The translations under genes and the position numbers were made by a program. Below, one piece after another: positions 43,413 through 52,035 of a stretch of DNA of 64,000 bases. The stretch is from assembly GCA_030078075.1 (NCBI GenBank), contig CP119643.1, forward strand, positions 62,001 through 126,000. Direction: 5' to 3'. Position 1 is the first letter of the stretch, and each line of letters opens with the position of its first letter. This DNA comes from Crithidia sp. LVH-60A (Eukaryota; Euglenozoa; Kinetoplastea; Trypanosomatida; Trypanosomatidae). The notes under the pieces were generated by a model that saw nothing but the letters and a program-made list of their open reading frames with translations, ran no database searches and was not told where the DNA came from.

Positions 43413-44196
43413 GACGCTCTTGTGTATGCGGACGTGTTTTTTTAAATATTCTCCTGGTCTGCTTAGCGCTTGTTGAGCGCTGCCGCAGAAGGTCTTTCCT
43501 CTGCATGCTGAGCGAAGAGTGAAGCGAATCAGAAACTGCAGGCCTCTGCTTCTTGTTTTCCCGCCACCGATAGTGGCAGTGTCTATTTTTTTTCACCTTA
43601 CCATAGAACAGATACTCTTAGACGCACTCCTTGGCTCGCCGCCTCCTCCAGACGCGAGAGGTGCGACCAAAGTTTGTCTTTCCCCTTCTCTACAGCAGCG
43701 GTTGCATAACTACGCAAAAAAAAAAAATCCACGATGAAATGTAAAGATCTTCAAGTCCGTTTGGCAGATGCATCTGTGCGAAAACAGAAATGATGTGTTT
43801 GAGTCCGTTACAATAGGAAGCAGACTTTTTTTTTTTTTTGCGAGATCGCCGGCGCACACGCGTGACTCGTGTCGCAGCCTCAGCGCTCACCTATTCTCTA
43901 GCGGTTTAAGCTTGTAGGCACGTCGAGGCGTCTGCTATTGGTGTCTGCGTTTCACGGGCTTTGCAGGATGTCCATAAAAGTTTGTCGTCTTGCCACTTCC
44001 TCTCTCTCTGCTACATCGTTGCTGCGACGCCGCTGTGCAGCTCTCCTCCACATTTCCATTATTCTACATTCGCAGCGGGAGAGCAACGCAGTGCTTCTTC
44101 TTCATCTCCGCCGTGCCGTTAGTGTGAGCGCACATCTCAACAACACAGCAGCCACCCCACCCGATCCCCTCTCTCTCTGTTCCATCACGAACTACA
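43413..44196. other. Intergenic, hypothetical to TYW1
   Basis: Spacer of about 0.78 kb with an A12 run near 43,718-43,729 and T14 near 43,826-43,839. C/T-rich tracts at about 44,091-44,113 and 44,166-44,182 are candidate splice signals for TYW1. The second tract is followed by its first AG inside codon 2 of the long TYW1 form, which leaves the start open between 44,197 and 44,230. Confidence 0.5.
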
Positions 44197-45441
44197 ATGC
44201 AGAAAAATGCAACCGCCGTGTGCCGCCCGATGCTCTCGGAGAAGCGGCGGGAGTCGCTGAGCTCCATGTACACCCTTGTCGGCTCGCATAGCGCTGTCAA
44301 GCTGTGCCGGTGGCAGAAGTCGATGATGCGAGGGCGGGGCGGCTGCTACAAGTGGACCATGTACGGCATCAAGTCCCACCGCTGCATGGAGGCGACGCCA
44401 AGCATGGCGTGTGCGAACAACTGCGTCTTCTGCTGGCGCCTCAACTCGAACCCGACGGCGGCGGAGTGGAAGTGGATGGTGGACGACCCGAAGGACATCG
44501 TGGACGGCATGATCAAGAGTCACCAGGCGCTCGTGAACGGCGTGCGGGGAATGCCGGGCGTGACGGAGGAGGGGCTCGAGGAGGCGCTCACGCCGCGCCA
44601 CTGTGCCCTCTCCCTGGTGGGGGAGCCGATCATGTACCCCTACGTGAACGAGTTCCTGCGGCTGCTCCACGCCCGCTCCATGTCCTCCTTTCTCGTCAAC
44701 AACGGGCAGTTTCCGGAGGCAATTCGCGGCCTCGGCCCCGTCACGCAGCTCTACTTGAGTGTGGACGCTCCTAACAAGACGACAATGAAGACGCTGGACC
44801 GGCCCATCCTGCCCGATTACTGGGAGCGCTTCAACGAGAGCGTCAACTGCATGCGGGAGAAGAAGTACCGCACCGTCTTCCGACTCACCATGATCGACGG
44901 CTTCAACATGGAGCCGGAGAACCTGAGCGAGTACAAGGAGCTCTTCGACCGCGGGCAGCCCCACTTCATCGAGATCAAGCGCCTCACCCCGGCCTTCTCC
45001 GGCAACCACAACACAATCCTGCGCATCAAGAACGTGCCGACGTGGGAGAAGATGAAGGCCTTTGCTCTGCAGCTGTGCGGCGTTATTGGAGACGGCAAGC
45101 AGTACCTCGTCGCCAGCATCCACGAGCACTCGGGCTGCATCCTTCTCGCACACGAGCGGTTTGCCCCCAACGGCGTGGTGCACTCGTGGATCGACTTCGA
45201 CAAGTTCGACGAGATCGTCCGCGACCCGCAGCGGGCGGCGTCGTACGTGCCGGAGGACTACCTGCTGCCCACCCCGTCGTGGGCCCTGGCTGACTCGCCA
45301 GCGGAGGGCTTCGACCCAGAGCAGCAGCGGCACATCACTGCGCGGCGGCGCAAGCACATGGAGGCGGCCGCCACGGCAACCAGCGTCGCCGAGAGTCGCT
45401 TCTGCGCCGCGGAGGGGGCGACAGAGACTGCTCCGGCCTGA
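44197..45441 (+). CDS. TYW1: tRNA wybutosine synthase TYW1, no flavodoxin domain
   Basis: Radical-SAM enzyme that joins pyruvate carbons to N1-methylguanosine-37 of tRNA-Phe, forming the 4-demethylwyosine tricycle. The 4Fe-4S/SAM motif is Cys72, Cys76, Cys79 in SMACANNCVFCWR. Nearly all family landmarks follow: HCALSLVGEPIMYPYVNEFL, SSFLVNNGQFPEAI, VTQLYLSVDAP, and EHEHS-like SIHEHSGCILLAH near the end. At 414 residues it lacks the N-terminal flavodoxin domain of yeast and human TYW1. It thus resembles the archaeal form and the short TYW1S of Trypanosoma brucei, reported in mitochondria. The N-terminus (MQKNATAVCRPMLSEKRRES) is basic and could be a mitochondrial signal. Another Met at codon 12 (44,230) is a possible start. 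Confidence 0.92.
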   Translation: MQKNATAVCRPMLSEKRRESLSSMYTLVGSHSAVKLCRWQKSMMRGRGGCYKWTMYGIKSHRCMEATPSMACANNCVFCWRLNSNPTAAEWKWMVDDPKDIVDGMIKSHQALVNGVRGMPGVTEEGLEEALTPRHCALSLVGEPIMYPYVNEFLRLLHARSMSSFLVNNGQFPEAIRGLGPVTQLYLSVDAPNKTTMKTLDRPILPDYWERFNESVNCMREKKYRTVFRLTMIDGFNMEPENLSEYKELFDRGQPHFIEIKRLTPAFSGNHNTILRIKNVPTWEKMKAFALQLCGVIGDGKQYLVASIHEHSGCILLAHERFAPNGVVHSWIDFDKFDEIVRDPQRAASYVPEDYLLPTPSWALADSPAEGFDPEQQRHITARRRKHMEAAATATSVAESRFCAAEGATETAPA

Positions 45442-45951
45442 TAATCTCTTCACATGCTCTTTATCCACACCTAACCTTACGTGTTTCCTTACCTGTTTAC
45501 AGCTCTAAGTCCGTAAAGGCCACTGAGAAGGCCGAAGAAAGGGGGAAAAACAGAAAAGAGGGACGCGTCTATCAATGCCTCACCGCGAAGTGCCTTCTTT
45601 GCTGGTGACAGGCGGCTCTGATTGCGCACGGTTTCTGGACCCGTTATGTTGTCGAGAGAGATGGGTAGTACGTGGGTGGTGAGACGCTAAAAGGCAGTGG
45701 AGCTCTGCTCGAGGCGGTAATCGATACTTTCGCTCGCTGCCTCCTCGCGGCTTTACGGCCCACTTGATGTAAAAAAAAAAAAACCATCTGCACTTCTTGT
45801 CTCCACCTCTCTCTTCTACTCGATGTTCTCCTCTCTCCACAATTAAACCGGACTTCACACCTCGAACATGGCGCAGTCGGAACATCCCGTGGCGATACCC
45901 ACACACACCCACAATTGAACGCACTTTGCGCGCCTCCCTTTCTTTTTTTCC
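45442..45951. other. Intergenic, TYW1 to presenilin
   Basis: Spacer of about 0.5 kb with A12 at about 45,770-45,783. A long pyrimidine tract at about 45,788-45,840 is followed by AG near 45,874. A second T/C tract (45,932-45,950) touches the presenilin ATG and so cannot serve that start. Confidence 0.5.
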
Positions 45952-47070
45952 ATGTCGGGCACCGGTCTGCTGGACGACGCGAAGCTTTCTCGCCGTGTCG
46001 CGGCGCGCTTCGTCTCGCTGGTGGTTCCGGTGACGGCCACCATCCTCCTCGTTGTGTGGAGCGTCTGCTGTCTCTCGCCCATCTATGTCAACAGCAAAAC
46101 CCCGCCTCTCTCTATCGTGGCGAATGAGGACGCCGCGAGCGGCGTGGGGCAGCGCATGGCCTACTCCATTCTCTCCGCTGTGTTGGTTGTGGCCTTTGTG
46201 ATGGCAGTCACCTTTCTCATTGTGCTGCTCTACCACTTCAATCTGCAGTTCGTCCTCTACGGGTGGCTGGCCTACTCGGCTGCAACGATGTTCTTCCTGC
46301 TGCTGTGGGTCTGGTTGGACCTCGTCTTCACCTACTATCAAATTCCGTACAACGCCGCCTCGATGGGGTTCTTCATGTGGAACTTTGGCGTGGTTGGCGT
46401 CACGACGCTCTTCTACTACTCCCACCCGATGGTGACGCAGGTGTACCTCGTCATCGCCTCCATCCTCATCGCGTGGTCCATGACGGCGCTGCCGGAGTGG
46501 ACGACGTGGGCGTTGCTCATCTGCATCGCGACGTACGACATCGTGGCGGTGCTGTGGAAGCAGGGGCCGCTGCATCGCCTCATCCAGGTCGCACAGGACC
46601 GCGCTGAACCCATCCCAGGCTTTGTGTACGACAGTGCCGGCCCCATCGCCCCCTTAGCGAGGCAGAGCGACGCGCAACAGCAGCCGCCTGCGCCACCAAG
46701 GCAGCCACCAGCAGAGGATGGTGCTGCAGCTACAGCCGCCAGCCCACCTGCGGCCCCGCCAGCCGAGTCGCTGGAGACAGTATTGCGCCACGCCGCACCC
46801 TTCAAGCTGGGCCTTGGCGACTTCATCTTCTACAGCCTTCTCGTCGGCCGCGCCTCCCTTTCCGGCTTTGTGCCGTGGACCTTCTCGTTGGTGAGTGTGC
46901 TGTCCGGGATGGTCGGCACTCTCCTCTCGCTTCTGCTCTTTCGCGGCTCGCTTCGTGCGCTGCCGGCGCTGCCGTGCTCCATTTTTCTTGCCATCGCTGT
47001 TTTTGTGCTGTGCATTCTGCTTGTCGAGCCACTGAGCGCCTTCGCCCGCCAACGCCTCCTTGTATTGTAG
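45952..47070 (+). CDS. Presenilin-family intramembrane aspartyl protease
   Basis: Aspartyl protease that cuts substrates inside the membrane, as in gamma-secretase, usually in the ER or endosomal system. Length is 372 residues with about nine hydrophobic spans. The two catalytic aspartates are Asp196 in TYDIVAVLWKQGPL and Asp290 in KLGLGDFIFYSLLVGRA. The C-terminal PAL motif is at 338-340 (ALPALPCSI). LPEWTTWALLI before the first aspartate is also family-typical. The cytosolic loop between the two (about 225-280) is Ala/Pro/Gln-rich and would hold any autoproteolytic site. The N-terminus is short compared with human presenilin. The set of motifs is complete, so an active enzyme is likely. Confidence 0.93.
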   Translation: MSGTGLLDDAKLSRRVAARFVSLVVPVTATILLVVWSVCCLSPIYVNSKTPPLSIVANEDAASGVGQRMAYSILSAVLVVAFVMAVTFLIVLLYHFNLQFVLYGWLAYSAATMFFLLLWVWLDLVFTYYQIPYNAASMGFFMWNFGVVGVTTLFYYSHPMVTQVYLVIASILIAWSMTALPEWTTWALLICIATYDIVAVLWKQGPLHRLIQVAQDRAEPIPGFVYDSAGPIAPLARQSDAQQQPPAPPRQPPAEDGAAATAASPPAAPPAESLETVLRHAAPFKLGLGDFIFYSLLVGRASLSGFVPWTFSLVSVLSGMVGTLLSLLLFRGSLRALPALPCSIFLAIAVFVLCILLVEPLSAFARQRLLVL

Positions 47071-47684
47071 CGAACAAAAGGGGAGAGAAGGTGGAGGCGC
47101 TCATGCATCTATAACATGGACACACGTCCTTAAAAAGCAGCACAACCGCATCACCCAACCTTTGTTTTTTCCCGCTGGTGCGGAAGACGCAAGCAAAGGT
47201 GAGGAGGCATCTTTGCTACTCTTCCACGAGTGCTAAAAGCGCCTCATGTTGTGCTGTGCTTCCTTTGTTTAGTAGAGACACGCGCCTCTGAAGGCTTTGT
47301 GCCTCTTCGCCAAAGTTTTTGCACGCATGAGTTTGTTTTTCCTCCCATTTCACGAGTGTAGCTACGTGTATGTGTGGGTGCTCAAGCAGCAGGTGGGTTT
47401 CTGCAGCTGCGTGTTTGGCACTGCTGTTCCGTTAGAGTTCTCATGGGTTTGTCATTCGCGTCGCATTAGTTGCGATGTGTCATCGGCTGCAGAGAACCGC
47501 CTTCTATCCTCCTTTCCTCCTCTTTCCCCTGCTGTCTACTACCGCTTCCACCTGCACACAAACACACACCGCCCTTCACACACCTTCACTTCTCTCGGGC
47601 AGATTTTCCTAGCTATCTCAACTCCAATTCATACCCCACTCTCTTCCACTCCCTTTTTTAAAAGAAAAAAAAACTTACCAAAAA
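47071..47684. other. Intergenic, presenilin to 56-residue gene
   Basis: Spacer of about 0.6 kb. A C/T-rich stretch runs from about 47,505 to 47,660 and ends with the splice signal of the next small gene. The open frame 47,297-47,734 in another phase overlaps that gene and shows no domain. Confidence 0.5.
47638..47664 (+). promoter_or_regulatory. Splice signal of the 56-residue gene
   Basis: A CT-rich tract (ACTCTCTTCCACTCCCTTTT and on) is followed by AG at 47,663-47,664, only 20 nt before the ATG at 47,685. It is a compact, well-formed acceptor and is part of the case that the short frame is a real gene. Confidence 0.5.
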
Positions 47685-47855
47685 ATGTCCGGCAAGCAGC
47701 ACCACGAGGACGACGACAACGTGCCGCCGCGTGACGAGGCCGAGCGCCGTGCCGCCGAGTACGAGGACGCCCACCACGAGCGTGCTGGCGCGAAGAAGAG
47801 CAACGAGACGCCGAGCCACCAGGGCAAGCCGAAGTCCGTCCGCCAGGGCGAATAA
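47685..47855 (+). CDS. Small hydrophilic protein, 56 residues
   Basis: Short gene starting MSGKQHHEDDDNVPPRDEAE and ending KPKSVRQGE. The protein has no hydrophobic stretch and consists almost wholly of charged and polar residues, including several His and Arg. It looks intrinsically disordered. Nearly every third base is G or C, as in the neighbouring genes, and a good splice acceptor sits 20 nt upstream of the ATG. The second residue is Ser, not Gly, so N-myristoylation of the HASP type is not expected. I do not recognise it. It lies between presenilin and PSF1 with long spacers on both sides. Confidence 0.75.
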   Translation: MSGKQHHEDDDNVPPRDEAERRAAEYEDAHHERAGAKKSNETPSHQGKPKSVRQGE

Positions 47856-49000
47856 GGCGACGACTGTGCGTGACAGCGGAAAGGCCTGCCTTCGCGTGCG
47901 GTGAGCGCCGCGGCTTCCACTGCGTCCATCTTCGCACGTCAGAAAGGACTAGAGGTGAAAGGCCGGGTCGGCACACACGCACACGCGAACGGCAGGCACA
48001 AAGCAAACGAAAAAAAAAAAAAGAAGCCGCGGCTTCGCCACTAATTCATTTTCTTCTAGTTTAGTTATTTCTGTTACGTTCTCACTTTGTTTGGTTTTCA
48101 CACGTTGTCTTGTGGCTCGACCACTTCGTCAAGGTTGTGGAGAACACACCCGGTTAGCTCAATGAGAAAATGAGGAATAGTTGTTAACGTGGTCCTCAAC
48201 AAGCGGGCAAAAAAAAAAAGCCGCGGTTTGTCAAGAGCAGAACTTGTCTTTTTTTTTCTCTTACTTTTCGTCAAAAAAGAAAAAAAAACAGAAAAAGAGA
48301 CAATGATGGAAGGGACGGCACAGGATGAAGAGCGTCGTGGTTTGAACATTGAGGATGGTGCGAACTCTCGGGTGCGAAGCGTCAAGAATGAAATACAGCG
48401 CGCTTCTCAACAGCAAAGCGCAGCGCGCGGGAGTCGTGGCCTTTTTAGCTGTTTTGCGTCTTGGTGGCAAGAGCTGAAAGAAGGGAGCGTGGCCTGCTGC
48501 GACTCACTATTTCTCGACGCCTTGCGTTTCCGCTCTTCCTTTTTGTATAAAGGAGAGTCTTGCAGTGCTCTTAATAGTGCTTAAAAAAAAAACTTCCCTT
48601 GTCTCATTTAACAGCTGATCGCCTCCGACGTCTTTCAGCTGGGGAAGGGGCGGTGAAAGACAGCGGAGCAAATGCACGGTCGCCTTTTACTGTGTCTTCT
48701 TCCCTCTCTTGTTCTGTTTTCTTCCTTTACCCTTTCCGTTTCTCATAGCAAGGCAGGCACCCGTGTTTAGAAGACAAGCAATTAAAGAACAACACACGTC
48801 TGTGTCACTGTCAGACCCTTTTTTTTTCTGCTTCGCACATCATCAGTGACGGAAGCTGCGGAGTTGCAGTCACCACAGCGCACCGCAACACTGTAAAACT
48901 CACATAGAAATATTTCGCCACAGATAGAGCTTTGCCGTGCCATTGCTGTTTCCCTGCTAAGAGCGGCATAAGGCCACCGCAACGTTTTCCCGTCCTGCCC
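47856..49000. other. Intergenic, 56-residue gene to PSF1
   Basis: About 1.1 kb. A pyrimidine tract (48,245-48,268) followed by AGs at 48,280-48,299 precedes an ATG at 48,303 that opens 93 codons (to 48,584, plus). Codon use there is not GC3-biased and the product (MMEGTAQDEERRGLNIEDGA and on) is not recognised, so it is only a possible gene. A T9 run near 48,819-48,828 and the following C/T-rich words may serve PSF1. Confidence 0.45.
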
Positions 49001-49597
49001 ATGACGTCAAAGAAGCAGGACGCCGCTGCGGAGCTGCTGAGTGAGCTGCGTGCACTCATCGCCAGCGGTGGTGGGATGGGCACCTTTGATGACCAGCGCG
49101 TGCGGGCCGTCATCGACAACGTGCGGGAGTCGTACGACTACGCACAGTCTATCGCCACCAACCCCTACGCTGACCTCTCTCAGCCATTCTACACCAGCTC
49201 TGTGGACTACTACCGGGCCAAGTACCTGCGCGACAAGCGGTGCGCTGTCGCCTACATGCTGTGGCGGCAGCAGCAGGTGACGGATGCGTGGTGGGGCGTC
49301 CGCGACAACTTGCTCGAGCCGTCGCTGTCGAGCGCTGAGGCACGCTTTCTCTCCGAGTACCACGACACCATGGTGGAGTACATGACGTCCTTCGACGTGT
49401 CGGTGGACCTGCGGGCCTATCTGTGGCGGCCGCCTTCGGTGAACCAGCTGGAGGTGCGGGGACGCAGCCACTACGAGTTCCGCTCTTCCGTGAGTGGCAA
49501 GACGATCATCATCAACGTCGGTGATCAACTCTTCCTCTGCTTCGAGGAGGCGGAGCCGCTCATCCAGCAGGGGATCGTGGAGCTCGTTGGTCATTGA
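49001..49597 (+). CDS. PSF1: GINS complex subunit PSF1
   Basis: Subunit of the GINS tetramer (SLD5-PSF1-PSF2-PSF3), which activates the MCM helicase as part of CMG at replication origins in the nucleus. Length is 198 residues from the chosen Met, near the usual 195-210. Landmarks are YYRAKYLRDKRCAVAYMLW (compare RNRRCTVAYL in human), the middle helix SEYHDTMVEYMTSF, the junction RPPSVNQLEVRGRSHYEF (compare PPKSLYIEVR), and the C-terminal B-domain end PLIQQGIVELV (compare LIRQGVLEHI). The frame is open to 48,932, but the extra residues (MPCHCCFPAKSG) are unlike the family. The Met at 49,001 fits the usual start. Confidence 0.9.
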   Translation: MTSKKQDAAAELLSELRALIASGGGMGTFDDQRVRAVIDNVRESYDYAQSIATNPYADLSQPFYTSSVDYYRAKYLRDKRCAVAYMLWRQQQVTDAWWGVRDNLLEPSLSSAEARFLSEYHDTMVEYMTSFDVSVDLRAYLWRPPSVNQLEVRGRSHYEFRSSVSGKTIIINVGDQLFLCFEEAEPLIQQGIVELVGH

Positions 49598-50303
49598 ATG
49601 AAAAAAGAAAAGCTTTTTGTGCTGCGTTGACGGCGTGCGGCTGCGCAACACTAATTTAAGGGTAGCGTTGAGAGGGAAAGGCCGAATCTGCTATGTCTCT
49701 TCACCTTTGCAGAACGGGCACCTGTACATGATAGCGCACCCGCGCGTCCGCATGGAGCCTTGAGATGCGTTACATGCAACAGAGAGAAGTAAAATATGAA
49801 TTGCTTTTATTGTAAAGTTAGGCGGGTGTTTTTTAGTATTCTTGACTGGACGAGGGAGAGCACCAGTGGAGGTGCATGCGCTGCTTTGCTGCCCACAGTC
49901 GTGTTCGCTGCGGGCGACGGTGACCGCGTGCGGCTTTTTTTTTATGAGGTGTCTGGCCATTCACAGGAGAGGATGACGCCGCGAGCCTCGCCATGCTCTG
50001 CTACTAATTCAATCTTCCCCTCCTTCCCACTTTTTTGTTTGTACTTTTTAACACACATCACATGCACTGTAGAGGAAGCACCGGCTTGCCGCAACACACA
50101 GCCACAGTAGAGGTGACGGCAGCAGCACGGGTCTGCGCAGCTGCCCTTGCTCTTTGCACCGTGTGTGTTCTGTGTGCTTTTGATGTGTGTTTGCGTGTGT
50201 GGGGTACACCTTCGCTGACAAAGAACAAGCGTGTTAAGTTTTTTTTTTTTCCCGTCCCACAACTACGTTGGTTCCTCTGGTAGTACCCGAAGTAACGACG
50301 GCG
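49598..50303. other. Intergenic, PSF1 to hypothetical protein
   Basis: Spacer of about 0.7 kb with TG-rich words near 50,161-50,200. The splice signal T12 then CCCGTCCC (about 50,239-50,257) is followed by AG at 50,282-50,283. No convincing small frame or RNA gene. Confidence 0.5.
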
Positions 50304-51176
50304 ATGCTCGTCACCCACAGCTCCCTCAGCGAGGCGGCCCAGCGGCTGGAGCAGGACCGAGAAAGAGACTTCTTCCGGCTGCTCTTCATCGTTGATCGTG
50401 CCCGTCTTTTTCTCTCCGTTCCCCTCTCGAGTGTGGACTGGAAGCTGACGTGCGACTGCCTGGATGAGATGAACTACCGCTACGCCGACTACGCCTTTCT
50501 TCTCGGCTTCACGGCAACGTACGTGCTGCGCAACCGCGCCGGCCGCTCCTTTCTCTCGCGCTTCCGCTTCCCTATCTACGCGGGGCTCGTCATGTACGAC
50601 CTGGAGCTGCGCCTCGCCACCCCTGCACCGGCCCTGCAGTACTGGAACTCCATCTGCACGCTCGACAGCGAGATGGGCCGCATCGCACGCGTGTTGCACA
50701 CGCCCAGCTGTTTCTACGAAGCCGCCTCCGCAACGCCGCAGACGAGTGGCACGTCACTCCCGTCTTCTTCGGTGTCTCCTGCCTTCTCTGAAGAGCCGAA
50801 CCGGTCCTTTTTGTCGTGGTTGGTGGCGGACGTCCGCTACGGGGTGCAGTCGTTGCTGCTCAAGCGCCTCTGCTCGCACGTCTTCGAGGGCTCCTGCTGG
50901 CACAACCGCCGCAGCGATGACGCGGAGGTGTCAGCGCTGGTGCTGAACAACCGCTTCCTGCACTGGCGGGTGATCGAGTCGGCCAAGGTGCAGCACGGCG
51001 AGCGGACGGACTACAACATTAGCCTGAACTGGCTGCCTACGCTGACGTCGACGGACAGCATTCGCAGGTCCTACCAGTGTCGGGATTTGATCATGGAGCG
51101 CTCCAACCTGGGAGGGAAGCTGTGGTACAAGACGTACTTCTCGCTGCTCCGCTGTTTTGGCATGGACTCCCTGTGA
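50304..51176 (+). CDS. Hypothetical protein, 290 residues
   Basis: I do not recognise this family. The frame is open from 50,268, but the first ATG is 50,304, 20 nt after a clear splice AG. The N-terminal third is helical and rich in aromatic residues (RERDFFRLLFIVDRARLFLS). A moderately hydrophobic stretch, YADYAFLLGFTATYVLRN, at about 63-80, could be one membrane span or a buried helix, with basic residues after it. A Ser/Thr/Pro-rich linker (about 147-170) precedes a C-terminal half with WLPTLTSTDSIRRSYQCRDL. There is no signal peptide. It may be a small organelle-membrane protein, but that is only a guess. Confidence 0.75.
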   Translation: MLVTHSSLSEAAQRLEQDRERDFFRLLFIVDRARLFLSVPLSSVDWKLTCDCLDEMNYRYADYAFLLGFTATYVLRNRAGRSFLSRFRFPIYAGLVMYDLELRLATPAPALQYWNSICTLDSEMGRIARVLHTPSCFYEAASATPQTSGTSLPSSSVSPAFSEEPNRSFLSWLVADVRYGVQSLLLKRLCSHVFEGSCWHNRRSDDAEVSALVLNNRFLHWRVIESAKVQHGERTDYNISLNWLPTLTSTDSIRRSYQCRDLIMERSNLGGKLWYKTYFSLLRCFGMDSL

Positions 51177-52035
51177 CATCTTCACATATTGCGTTTCCCT
51201 GTTGCTGCGGCAGGGCTTCTATTCTTTACTTATTTAATTTTTTTTGTGGTTGTGTTAAGAGGCGATGGTGATGAGATGGGGGCTGATGCCGGTGGGCCTT
51301 CTTTCCCTTTCCTTCCCTCTCGTAGTGGGGTTCAGGCTCCGTTTGTTGGGAGGAACCCACCGAAAAAGAAATGAGAAGAAAGACAGAAACGGTGATGGGG
51401 CGGCGCAAAGAAGCGCATCAAATGCAGCTATTACCGGTTCCAGTTGCGCGATAACCTTCTCTTTCACGAAGCGTGGTGTGTGCTGCACGCCACATTCTCC
51501 ACGCCTGCAAAGCTGGCACACGAGTACAACGATGCATGTGGTGCTGTTTTCACTCCTCTGCTCTTTAGAGTGGTTTTGTCAATGGGCACATTACCGTTCA
51601 CCGCGTGCCCGCTGTTTCCTGCGACTGCAGCTGAACAGCGGGGCGCCTTTAAGGAGAATTTAACGTGTTTGCGTTTCTTGATACATGGGACTCGAGCAAG
51701 GCAGATAAGCCGCGTCAAAGCCTCTGACCGATTGCTGTCGACCTGACGGCGCACTTGCTTGAGTGCTTCTCAATGATACGCAACTAGTTGTCGACCCTTT
51801 TCTCCTTTCATCTTTTTCCTATCACATGCTCGATTGTTTTGGCGGCTGTCCGAAATCACCCTACCGAACTCCGGCGGTCTGCAAGAGTCCAAAGAGCACA
51901 CCCTCTGCTCTACATTCCTTTGTGATTTGAATAATTCTGCACACACACGCACACACAAAACAAAACAAAACAAAATACAAACACGTACACATCTCAGGGA
52001 ACGTCAGCAGCTACCTCGACGCCAGCAGCGCTGCA
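51177..52035. other. Intergenic, hypothetical to HMG-like gene
   Basis: Spacer of about 0.86 kb. The open frames 51,265-51,663 and 51,444-51,746 lack GC3 bias and domains. (CA)n and CAAAA repeats lie at about 51,942-51,975. A C/T-rich segment near 51,898-51,924 and AGs at 51,996-52,027 may form the acceptor of the next gene. Confidence 0.45.
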
